A stretch of 64,000 bases of DNA from Angelakisella sp. (GTDB lineage: Bacteria > Bacillota > Clostridia > Oscillospirales > Ruminococcaceae): positions 1 to 64,000 of the forward strand of contig JAHHSN010000005.1 in NCBI GenBank assembly GCA_020025195.1, in the 5' to 3' direction. This document shows, one piece after another, positions 32,183-39,879 of the stretch; position 1 is the first letter of the stretch; each line of letters begins with the position of its first letter. The notes beneath the pieces were generated by a model, which ran no database searches, was not told where the DNA came from, and worked only from the letters and a program-made list of their open reading frames with translations. The translations under genes and the position numbers were made by a program.

Positions 32183-32906
32183 ATTAACGGATATTACCAA
32201 GAATTACGGCTTCACCCCGGCACTGAAGGGGGTCTCGCTGGAATTTCCCCGCGGGGAGATCGTCGGCCTCTTCGGAGAAAACGGCGCCGGAAAAACAACG
32301 CTGATGAAGTGCATTTTCGGCTTTACCGGCTATATGGGAAGTGTCACGCTGGACGGGGAGCTCCTCACCCGGAAGAACATCGAAAAGCTCTCCTTTGCCA
32401 CCTGTGAGCATTCTTTTTTCCCGAATCTCTCTCCCGAGGGGCATCGGGATTTCTATAAGGAGCAGTTTCCGCACTTCAGAGAGAAGCGCTTTGAGGCCCT
32501 CATGGATTTCTTCGATCTTCCCCGCAAGGGACTTCTTCATTCCTTTTCCACCGGGCAGAAGAACCAGTTTGAGGTCATCATGGCGCTTTCTCAGGGCGCG
32601 GAATACATCCTGATGGATGAGCCCTTCGCCGGGAACGACATCTTTAACCGGGAGGACTTCTACAAGGTGCTGCTCGGTATTCTGGAGCCGACCGAGACGG
32701 TCATCCTTTCCACGCACCTCATCGAGGAGGTTTCCGGCTTCATCGGGCGGGCGGTGCTGCTCCACGAGGGAGAGCTCGTCGGAGACGCCGACATAACCGA
32801 GCTGGAGGAAAGCGGAAAGACGCTGATGCAGTATGTGAAGGAAAGCTATCACTACCGCGCCGACCGCGTGAGCCGCGCCCTTGACGCGCTGGGCGGCGAG
32901 GACTGA
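32175..32906 (+). CDS. ABC transporter ATP-binding protein
   Basis: The 243-residue protein starts at ATG 32175 with GGGAGG upstream. It has Walker A GLFGENGAGKTTLMK near 33-47, an unusual signature FSTGQKNQFEVIMAL near 131 (Ser-Thr-Gly-Gln instead of Leu-Ser-Gly-Gly-Gln), Walker B YILMDEPFAGND near 150, and the H-loop STHLIEEV near 181. It energises the two neighbouring membrane proteins. The operon layout with a YtrA regulator resembles Bacillus ytr genes. Confidence 0.93.
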   Translation: MLKLTDITKNYGFTPALKGVSLEFPRGEIVGLFGENGAGKTTLMKCIFGFTGYMGSVTLDGELLTRKNIEKLSFATCEHSFFPNLSPEGHRDFYKEQFPHFREKRFEALMDFFDLPRKGLLHSFSTGQKNQFEVIMALSQGAEYILMDEPFAGNDIFNREDFYKVLLGILEPTETVILSTHLIEEVSGFIGRAVLLHEGELVGDADITELEESGKTLMQYVKESYHYRADRVSRALDALGGED

Positions 32907-32918
32907 GGAGGGGAGACC

Positions 32919-34295
32919 ATGAAAAAAAGCTTGATGGCAGTGGGGCTCCTTTTCCTGCTTTCGGCGGGCGGCCTTCTGGCGGCGAACCTCACCGTCGGCC
33001 GTTCGGCGAAGGCGGTGGAGCTGACCGAAACGGTGCTGGCGGGCGATCCTGCCGCGGCGGCCGATCTGACCGTTGTTTCTAAGGAGGTATTCCGGAACCG
33101 TCTTTTCTGGGAGATCACCATGCACCCCGGCGGCGGCGCCGAGCCCCGCTGCTACTTTGATCCCAAGCCCAAAACGGAGACCTCCCATGAATCCCGGGTG
33201 GAGCTCGGTCTGGAGACGAATATGTCCGGGACCGGTGTGTTTTACTTTGATGAAAGCTCCTCCTGGCCTTCGACCAATGAAATCCTCAAGGATGTGGCGA
33301 CCCGGGTGCGCCCCGGCTCCACCCACCATGAGGTGGCGGAATTTTCCGACTACTATTCCACCTATCATCTGGCGTGCAGCATCTGGATGGACCACGGCGT
33401 GGGATGGTCGTGGAAGGAGAAGACCGAGAAGAGCCTCGCCGATTATTTTCAGTTTCCGGTGCTGTCCGGTCACAAGCTGGACGTCGTAATGGAAGCCGAT
33501 CCGTCCGGCGCCATTGTCTCCGTCACCACCAATTCCGTCGGCGGGGAGCAGATTGTGGACAGCGAGACCGCGGCGGAGCTCATGGTGCGCTCCGCCTCCG
33601 CCGGGGATGAAAACACGGCGTTCTTTACGGTCGAGGCCCGACAGGTGGACGGCACGCTCATGGATTACAGCAGGGTGCCGGGCGGCTACGGGGTCTATCG
33701 GCTTTCCTTCCGGGAGCTGGGAACGGGCGAGATCCCCGTCCCCACGCCGGTCCTGCCCCTGGCCCCCGAGGAAAGCGTCCTGCAGATGGAGCTTTCCGCC
33801 GACGGGGAGCGGGTCCTTCTGGTGGTGGAGTCCGGCGGAGAGTATTCGCTTATCACCCTCAGCATGGAGGGAAAGCTGCTGCAGCGGCTGCCGGTGGAGC
33901 TCCCCGGAAGCCTCCGCCCGGAGGAGAGCTTTGTGCTCCTCTATGTCTGGGAGACGGAGGCGCAGGAGGGAGTACCCTTCCAGGTCTTTGAGGAGCAGGA
34001 GGACGGCACACTGACCTTTCTCTTTTCCGGCCGTGAGCCTTCCCTTGGGGAGAAGCAACATATTTCGGAGCGCGCCTTTGCCTTTGATGGCCGCCGCCTT
34101 GCCATTGCGGGGCGGGGAGAGGGCTACGGCGTGGAGGAAGACAATCTTTACTGGCTCTCGGTGCATGATGAATCAGGACTTCTCTATCATGGGAAGTATG
34201 AGCACAGTATCAATCGTGCCTTCCGGCCCGATAATCGGTGGCGTGATTGGGTTCATGCGTCGGGCTTCCCGGCCATCTTCTGGGAGAACACCTGA
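32919..34295 (+). CDS. Signal-anchored extracytoplasmic protein of the ABC operon
   Basis: I do not recognise this 458-residue protein. It has an N-terminal signal or anchor (about 5-22), an Ala-rich linker and then a long extracytoplasmic region. Two parts can be seen: an N-terminal part (about 40-240) and a part with WD/propeller-like strands (about 270-400), for example LQMELSADGERVLLVVESGGEYSLITLSMEG and REPSLGEKQHISERAFAFDGRRLAIAG. It starts thirteen bases after the ATPase gene. It may be a cargo receptor or stress sensor for the transporter. The operon ends at a terminator shared with the next, convergent gene. Confidence 0.75.
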   Translation: MKKSLMAVGLLFLLSAGGLLAANLTVGRSAKAVELTETVLAGDPAAAADLTVVSKEVFRNRLFWEITMHPGGGAEPRCYFDPKPKTETSHESRVELGLETNMSGTGVFYFDESSSWPSTNEILKDVATRVRPGSTHHEVAEFSDYYSTYHLACSIWMDHGVGWSWKEKTEKSLADYFQFPVLSGHKLDVVMEADPSGAIVSVTTNSVGGEQIVDSETAAELMVRSASAGDENTAFFTVEARQVDGTLMDYSRVPGGYGVYRLSFRELGTGEIPVPTPVLPLAPEESVLQMELSADGERVLLVVESGGEYSLITLSMEGKLLQRLPVELPGSLRPEESFVLLYVWETEAQEGVPFQVFEEQEDGTLTFLFSGREPSLGEKQHISERAFAFDGRRLAIAGRGEGYGVEEDNLYWLSVHDESGLLYHGKYEHSINRAFRPDNRWRDWVHASGFPAIFWENT

Positions 34296-34307
34296 CCCGG
34301 CAGAATA

Positions 34308-34352
34308 AAAAGAACACCCGAAGCCTTTTTGCCGGTTTCGGGTGCTTTTTTA
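34308..34352. terminator. Bidirectional terminator of the ABC operon and the surface protein gene
   Basis: CACCCGAA pairs with TTTCGGGTG and is flanked by A and T runs. Confidence 0.75.
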
Positions 34353-34365
34353 TGGGGAACAGAGG

Positions 34366-37300
34366 TTAGAAGTCATCATCCTCATTCCAGACGCGCCGCC
34401 GGTGGATGATGACGCCCAGAATCACGGCGAGGAGGAGCCCCGCGCCCAAAGCGCCCCAGACGAGGGGGCTCACAGGCTTTTGGGGGGGCTCCGGCTCCGG
34501 AAGAACGGCGGGCAGCTCCGCGCCCGGCTCCAGCGTGAGCTTCCCGGCCGCGCCGATGAGCTTCCCGTCGGCCAGCTGCAGCTCAGTATCCGCCAGAGCG
34601 ATGGTATAGGCGAGCCGGCCGTTTTCATCCTCCGCGCGCTTCAGGGCGTAGAGGTGTTCGGTGCCGTCGGGGTCGGCCGCGCTCTTGATCACATAGTTTT
34701 CGGGGAGCACGATGACCCGGTCAGGGGAGAGGGGAGCGCCCTCCGGCTTTTCGGCCGGAAGGAGGAGCGCCGCATGGCTGGCCCGGGAGTCAAATACGCC
34801 GCCCGTTTCAATACGGAAGGCGTTTTCCGTACCGGGCTTAATGAGAAGACCGTCCTTTCCCTCGACAGTGAGGCGGCCTTTTTCGCCGATCATCACACGG
34901 GAAGCGAGCACGGCGCTTTCCCGTCCGTCGGTCCTTACCGAGAGCGTACCGTTCACGGTCAGGGCGCAGCCGGTTTCCCCCTTGCAGGAAAGCCCCAGAC
35001 CGCGCGTCTTTTCGGTGAGAATGGCAACATTCGCTCCCTCATGGAAGAGGATATGATCCTCCGGGGAATCCAGAAGCAGCGCGCCCTTGAGGGTCAGCTT
35101 CCCCGGCCCGGAGAAGGAAAGCTCCAGCGGGATGCCGCCCTTTTCGGAGGTCAGGGTGATGCCCTTCAGCACGGTATCCTCCCGGGTCTCAATGATGATT
35201 TTTTCGGTGTTGGAGCGCCGCCCGATGCAAATGGCCTTTTCGGAGTTCAGCCCCGAAAGAATGAGGGTACTCACGTTTTTATCCACGATCAAGCGGTAGC
35301 CGTCGCCTTCTTTGGCCGTGCCGGACTGCAGGACGATGAGGTCCGGTTCCTGCGGCTTGGGGGCGGGAGGCTTGGGCTTGGGCTTTGGCTTTGGCGCCGG
35401 CTCCGGGATCGGCTCGGGGTCCGGCTCATAGTAGGAGCCATGGTAAGTAAAGCGGGGCTTTGCCGTCACAATGGAATCCGGTTCCGCCGCAATGAGCCCA
35501 AAGAGCTCCTCTGTGAGGGCGGTATAGTGCCGGTCTTTTATGACCCAATCCCTAAAGGTGTGGCTGGAGTCGTTTTCCGCCTGAGGGAATACCGTCCCAA
35601 CGTCGCCGAGGCGATAGCTGAGGGTTTCCTTGTGGTCGTTTTTTCGGTCAAGGAAGATGACCTTGACCATGCGGTTGTCATTCAGCACCGTGAAGGGGCA
35701 GAAGCCGTTCGGCACGGTAAAGCCGAGGGCCTCATCCTTTATAAAATCCGGCTTATAGTAGAAGACCTTACCGTCCTTCTGGTGCTTTACGCAGGTGGTT
35801 TCCGCCTTTGGCACAAAGCCCGCCGGCAGAGAGAGCGCAACCTGAACCGTTCCCTTCATGGGGAGCTTTCCCTCCGAGAGAAGGACGGAATTTTCCCCAG
35901 AGATCGCTTCCGAGCCCTTGGCGGTGGTCGCCAGTACCTTGTATTTCGGGGTGATGTCATAGGTGACGGCGGTCAGCGCCTTCTTTTCATCCAGTGCGGC
36001 GCCGGTCACGGTGACCTCCACATAGGGCTGCACCACCACAGCGGCCGTTTGGCCCTCCGGGAGCTTATCTCCCATGGCTTCTTTGATTTTTACCTCGGTA
36101 AAGGCTTCCCCGCCGATGATAATGCTGCCGTCCGCCGCCTTTTTTGTGATGCCGTAAGCCTCCTCCAAGAGAAACTCATTCTTTATAAGGGGGGCTTTGC
36201 CAAGCGCCTTGATTGCGTCTTCAATGGCTTTCTTTTCCCCGGCCGGCTTTTGGGCAAGGTCGGCAGGGGCATGGATCATACGCTTGCCGGGGCGGAAGAA
36301 AAGGTCGGCGGGCGCCGGCTTGACGCCGGTAAAATCGGTCGTATAGCTGACGCCTGCCACAGTGATAACAGCAGGGACGGTCACATAGGTCTTGGTGTTC
36401 GTGTCATATGCTACGGTAAAGGTACCGGTGGTGGTGTCATTCAGGGTATAGGTAATGGTCGCCTTCTGTTCCTCGCTCAGAATACCGGAAAACCGCAGGA
36501 CGTTCTCAGAGACCGCCGCGGAGAGGGCGGGCTGATCGGTCACGGCGGAAAGGATCTTTTTGAGGACGGTGCGGTGGGTGAAGTGGACCCCGTCCATGTC
36601 GGCAGCTTCCGAGATGAGACAGAAATCATCCCCAAAGAACTCCGGCCCGATCTCATTGGTATAGAGACCGCCGGAGATCACCCGGGAGAGTCCGGAAGCG
36701 CTGAGATCCACCCGGCTCGCGAATTTTCCGCCTTCGATGCGCATGTCGACCTTCTGCCCGGAACCCATTTGGCAGTCAATGGCGCGGAGCGAGCAGTTGT
36801 TATCACTTTTCAGAAGCCCGCCCTTTATGGTGACGGTGAGGGGGATTTTGGCATAGGGTGCGGAGCAGTTAGCCGCCACGGTGAGGGCGTCGCCCACCTT
36901 CGGACTACCGGAGCTTTCCCCATAGAGCCGGAGGAGCGTTTCGTTGGGCATGGCTTCTGCCCTATGCCCGATGACCGTGCCGCTCTGGAGGGTGAGGCTG
37001 CCGCAGCAGATTTCAACGCCGGAGCCGTTTTGACCCTCAATGATGACTTCGGAATCCTTGCCGTCCGGTTTGCCGATAACAAGAGCGCCGCTATGCGGCC
37101 AGTAGATGGCGGTGCCGCCGGACCGGAGCGTGCCGCTCAGCACCGTGAGGGAACAGCCGGGGTCCCCGCCGGAATAGAGGTTGTTCCCGATAACGGCATA
37201 GTGCTGTCCACTGACGGTGCCGCCGTTTACGGTGCATTGGGCAGAGGCGGTGACGTTATCCTTGGAACGGTTAAAGAGGGCGATGCCCGCCGTAAAGATT

Positions 37301-37920
37301 TTTTCGGGATTATTGGTACCCGCAGTGACTGTACCGCCGTTTATGGTGACGGAACCGCCGTAGGATTGGACGGCGTGGCCGTTCGCTGCGGTGATGGCAC
37401 CGGAGGAAGTGACGGCGCCGCCTTCATTTAAGACGGCGGGCTGGTTGGCATGGCCCAGCCGTTTGACCGAGCTTAGGGCGGAAATTTCCAGCACGGCGCC
37501 CTCCCGGTTGCAAAGGGTCGGGAGATTGGCACCGGAGCTTTGCTCCAGCTGTACGTTCTCCAGGGTAAGGGCTCCTTTGTTTTCAAGAGTGCCCTTGATG
37601 GTTCCGTTTTTTATAACGGTGTTCCCCTCCGAGGAAAGCGATGCGGTCAGCGCCTTTCCGCCGAGGTCCAGAGTGACGTCTTTGAGGGAGAGCGGCGTCT
37701 CACCGGTGATCTCCTGATCCACGAGTAGAACGACCGCATTGTCCGATGGGAGAGCCGCCAGCGCCTCTATTAGAGTATCATAGTGCGTGGCGCCAATGGC
37801 AGCCGCATGGGTGCAGTCGGGGTTGGTACAGTTTTCAGCCGGAGCCGCCAGCACACCGACCGGAAGCTGCAGCGCCACCATGAGGAGTGCCAAAAAGAGA
37901 GAAATCATTTTTTTCGTCAT
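34366..37920 (-). CDS. Large surface protein with beta-helix repeats and C-terminal anchor
   Basis: The 1184-residue protein has a signal peptide (MTKKMISLFLALLMVALQL, cleaved near AAPA), then a CxxxxCTH segment and a region of beta-helix style repeats (about 70-450) with many VTINGG, GGAV and TVTAG turns. A middle region (about 450-850) has smaller domains with ITVAGVSYTTDFTG and a LDRKNDHKETLSYRLGD InlB-like strand set. A Pro-rich spacer (about 855-885, PEPIPEPAPKPKPKP) precedes a second beta-helix part (about 890-1080). It ends in one transmembrane helix and a short charged tail. There is no LPxTG. It is probably an adhesin or host-polymer binding protein. AAAGGAGG lies before ATG 37920. 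Confidence 0.85.
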   Translation of the reverse strand: MTKKMISLFLALLMVALQLPVGVLAAPAENCTNPDCTHAAAIGATHYDTLIEALAALPSDNAVVLLVDQEITGETPLSLKDVTLDLGGKALTASLSSEGNTVIKNGTIKGTLENKGALTLENVQLEQSSGANLPTLCNREGAVLEISALSSVKRLGHANQPAVLNEGGAVTSSGAITAANGHAVQSYGGSVTINGGTVTAGTNNPEKIFTAGIALFNRSKDNVTASAQCTVNGGTVSGQHYAVIGNNLYSGGDPGCSLTVLSGTLRSGGTAIYWPHSGALVIGKPDGKDSEVIIEGQNGSGVEICCGSLTLQSGTVIGHRAEAMPNETLLRLYGESSGSPKVGDALTVAANCSAPYAKIPLTVTIKGGLLKSDNNCSLRAIDCQMGSGQKVDMRIEGGKFASRVDLSASGLSRVISGGLYTNEIGPEFFGDDFCLISEAADMDGVHFTHRTVLKKILSAVTDQPALSAAVSENVLRFSGILSEEQKATITYTLNDTTTGTFTVAYDTNTKTYVTVPAVITVAGVSYTTDFTGVKPAPADLFFRPGKRMIHAPADLAQKPAGEKKAIEDAIKALGKAPLIKNEFLLEEAYGITKKAADGSIIIGGEAFTEVKIKEAMGDKLPEGQTAAVVVQPYVEVTVTGAALDEKKALTAVTYDITPKYKVLATTAKGSEAISGENSVLLSEGKLPMKGTVQVALSLPAGFVPKAETTCVKHQKDGKVFYYKPDFIKDEALGFTVPNGFCPFTVLNDNRMVKVIFLDRKNDHKETLSYRLGDVGTVFPQAENDSSHTFRDWVIKDRHYTALTEELFGLIAAEPDSIVTAKPRFTYHGSYYEPDPEPIPEPAPKPKPKPKPPAPKPQEPDLIVLQSGTAKEGDGYRLIVDKNVSTLILSGLNSEKAICIGRRSNTEKIIIETREDTVLKGITLTSEKGGIPLELSFSGPGKLTLKGALLLDSPEDHILFHEGANVAILTEKTRGLGLSCKGETGCALTVNGTLSVRTDGRESAVLASRVMIGEKGRLTVEGKDGLLIKPGTENAFRIETGGVFDSRASHAALLLPAEKPEGAPLSPDRVIVLPENYVIKSAADPDGTEHLYALKRAEDENGRLAYTIALADTELQLADGKLIGAAGKLTLEPGAELPAVLPEPEPPQKPVSPLVWGALGAGLLLAVILGVIIHRRRVWNEDDDF

Positions 37921-37985
37921 GTCGTCGGACCTCCTTTAAGCGGGGGAGAGGAGCTTTCTTAAAAACCAACATTTTCCTTAAGCCC

Positions 37986-38015
37986 ATCATACCACGATCC
38001 GCCTTTCTTTTACAA
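37986..38015 (-). promoter_or_regulatory. Promoter of the surface protein gene
   Basis: Minus-strand TTGTAA, 18 bases, TATGAT, about 65 bases before the start. Confidence 0.65.
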
Positions 38016-38040
38016 TATGCACTTCGGGAAAAGAAGTGAG

Positions 38041-38073
38041 TAAAACCCCCGCACAGAGTCTTCTGTACAGGGG
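38041..38073 (-). terminator. Terminator of the TetR gene
   Basis: On the minus strand ACCCCTGTACAGA pairs with TCTGTGCGGGGGT, followed by TTTTAC. Confidence 0.7.
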
Positions 38074-38096
38074 TGATCTTTCGGACAGATTTAGTT

Positions 38097-38657
38097 TTAT
38101 TCCTTGGCGGGGAATACTTCCTCCAGCCGCTGGGAAAGGAGCGCTTCTGACTCCTCCCGTTCCTCCAGCGCCGATTGCAGCACGGCGCTTGCCAGAAGAA
38201 AGGTCAGTTCAAAGGCGGCGGCATTGGGGTCGCCGGTAAAGTGCGCGCTCCGGGAAAGCCGTCGTGTGAGCGCATTTTCCAGCTCCCGGAGCCGCATGAG
38301 GATGAGCTCCCGGATCTCCGGCATGGAGAGTGAGAGGGAACAGAGCATCATGAGAAAGCGGTCCTGAGCCTGGTCGTGGAGCAGCTCGTGCAGCTTTTGG
38401 CGGCGGTCGTCATGGCTGCTGGTGTGCAGGAGATCCTCCAGCCGATTCGAAATATCAAGCAGGGCGTTATCCGCCATCAGAAGCAGGATTTCATCTTTGC
38501 TGGTGAAGAAATGGTGGACCAGACCCGTTGCGATGCCGGCCTCCTGCGCAATATCCTTGACGCTGGTCGCTTCATAGGAGCCCTTTCGAACCATACAGGC
38601 TTGCAGTGCTCGCCCGATCTCGATCCTCCGTTGTTCCGAAATTGAAGGTCTTCCCAT
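38097..38657 (-). CDS. TetR family transcriptional regulator
   Basis: The 186-residue protein has a TetR N-terminal DNA-binding domain (about 10-57) with TSVKDIAQEAGIATGLVHHFFTSKDEILL. The rest is an all-helical ligand domain with no assignable specificity. GGGAG is ten bases before ATG 38657. It lies between the large surface protein and the divergent SGNH genes; a perfect palindrome at 38953-38968 is a candidate binding site. Targets are unknown. Confidence 0.92.
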   Translation of the reverse strand: MGRPSISEQRRIEIGRALQACMVRKGSYEATSVKDIAQEAGIATGLVHHFFTSKDEILLLMADNALLDISNRLEDLLHTSSHDDRRQKLHELLHDQAQDRFLMMLCSLSLSMPEIRELILMRLRELENALTRRLSRSAHFTGDPNAAAFELTFLLASAVLQSALEEREESEALLSQRLEEVFPAKE

Positions 38658-38748
38658 GTTCCATTATCTCCCATCGTTGTGGTACGGTATCGACCGAAAA
38701 CACCGTGATTCCCGGAAGAAAGCGGCGGGGCCAATCCATTTTATTTTT

Positions 38749-38777
38749 ATTATAGCATATTACGGGGAAAAAGGAAA
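38749..38777 (-). promoter_or_regulatory. tetR promoter
   Basis: Minus-strand TTTCCT, 17 bases, TATAAT with extended TGC. Confidence 0.55.
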
Positions 38778-38912
38778 ATGACGCGGGAGGGGGAGAAAAG
38801 CGGCTTCCGGGAAGACCGCTCCCCGAAGGGACGCGAACCGCGGAGATTCGTACGGATTCAATAGTTTGTGAAGTAATTTACAGGCGATATAAACAAAATA
38901 TAGGGAGAGTTA

Positions 38913-38941
38913 TTGACAAATTACGGGAAAAGTGTTTAACT
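38913..38941 (+). promoter_or_regulatory. Promoter of the SGNH genes
   Basis: TTGACA, 17 bases, TTAACT. The -35 is perfect and the -10 moderate. The start codon is 89 bases downstream. Confidence 0.55.
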
Positions 38942-38952
38942 AAAGTTGTAAA

Positions 38953-38968
38953 TTGGTTGGACAACCAA
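38953..38968. repeat. Perfect palindrome in the SGNH leader
   Basis: TTGGTTG-GA-CAACCAA lies just downstream of the -10, where a repressor would block transcription. It fits a TetR-type operator. Confidence 0.55.
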
Positions 38969-39030
38969 GAAATCAATTCCGAACGCGCCCCCAAAGGGTG
39001 TGGCGGAAAACAGAGCGCAGAGGCAAAGCT

Positions 39031-39804
39031 ATGAAAGTGATTTGGATCGGGCTCCTGCTCCTCGCGGTGCTGACGGCCCTGCTGATCTGGGGCAGACTGC
39101 ACGGACTCTTTTACCCCGGCAACGCGGCCCGGTATGGCCTCAGCTCGGTGGAGCCGCTCGGGGAAAATCCTCTTCGCGGCAAGACCGTCTTTTGTCTCGG
39201 CTCCTCGGTGACGGCAGGACTTTCCTCGGGTCGGGTCTCCTTCCCGGAGTACCTCGAAAAGCGAAACGGCTGCCACATGATTAAGGAAGCGGTCAGCGCC
39301 TCCACCCTCGCGGATAAAGGGCGGCGCTCCTATCTTAAGCGGCTGACCCGCCACCCCGCGGTAAAAGCCCCTGTGGACTGCTTCCTCTGCCAGCTGTCCA
39401 CCAATGATGCCACCTTCCGCAGCGATTTAGGGGAGATTTCCGATTCCATGGACCCGGCGGATTTTGACAGAAAGACCACCATCGGCGGGCTGGAAAGCAT
39501 CATCGCCTTTGTAAAGAAAACCTGGGACTGCCCCATCGTGTTCTTCACCGGGACCCGCTATGACAATCCCCACTATCACCGGATGGTGAACGAGCTCCTG
39601 GAGCTTCGCGAAAAGTGGGATATTGAGGTTATCGACCTCTGGCACGACGACGCCCTCAACCGCATTTCCCCGGAGGAGCGGAAGCTCTATATGGTGGATG
39701 GCGTGCACCCCACCAAGGCGGGGTATCTCCGGTGGTGGACGCCCGCCCTCGAAAAAGGACTTTATTCCATCGTGAACAAGCGCTCCCGAGGAGCGCAGAA
39801 ATAA
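39031..39804 (+). CDS. Membrane-anchored SGNH hydrolase, single domain
   Basis: The 257-residue protein starts at ATG 39031 (AGAGG seven bases upstream). One transmembrane helix (about 4-20) is followed by an SGNH domain: KTVFCLGSSVTAG with the nucleophile Ser near 56, a central CQLSTNDATF (block III Asn), and DGVHPTKAGY with the catalytic Asp/His near 227-230. SGNH enzymes hydrolyse esters, often acetyl groups on polysaccharides. It is closely similar in motif order to both domains of the next gene, so the pair likely arose by duplication. Confidence 0.88.
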   Translation: MKVIWIGLLLLAVLTALLIWGRLHGLFYPGNAARYGLSSVEPLGENPLRGKTVFCLGSSVTAGLSSGRVSFPEYLEKRNGCHMIKEAVSASTLADKGRRSYLKRLTRHPAVKAPVDCFLCQLSTNDATFRSDLGEISDSMDPADFDRKTTIGGLESIIAFVKKTWDCPIVFFTGTRYDNPHYHRMVNELLELREKWDIEVIDLWHDDALNRISPEERKLYMVDGVHPTKAGYLRWWTPALEKGLYSIVNKRSRGAQK

Positions 39805-39879
39805 ATGAACATATTTTGTCCCGCGAACAAAAGACCCTGATGGGTAATCTCAGAGACAAAAAGAAAGAAGGAACGCATT

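Noticed and set aside
32184..34166. Long minus-strand frame across the ABC operon
   Set aside because: It is antisense to the ATPase and the anchored protein, both of which have good ribosome sites and motifs.
34366..34600. LPxTG sorting signal at the end of the surface protein
   Set aside because: The C-terminus has a helix and a charged tail but no LPxTG or close variant.
34342..37431. Long open frame (1029 codons) antisense to the large surface protein
   Set aside because: No ribosome binding site, no signal or family motif, and it mirrors the coding strand of a clear secreted protein.
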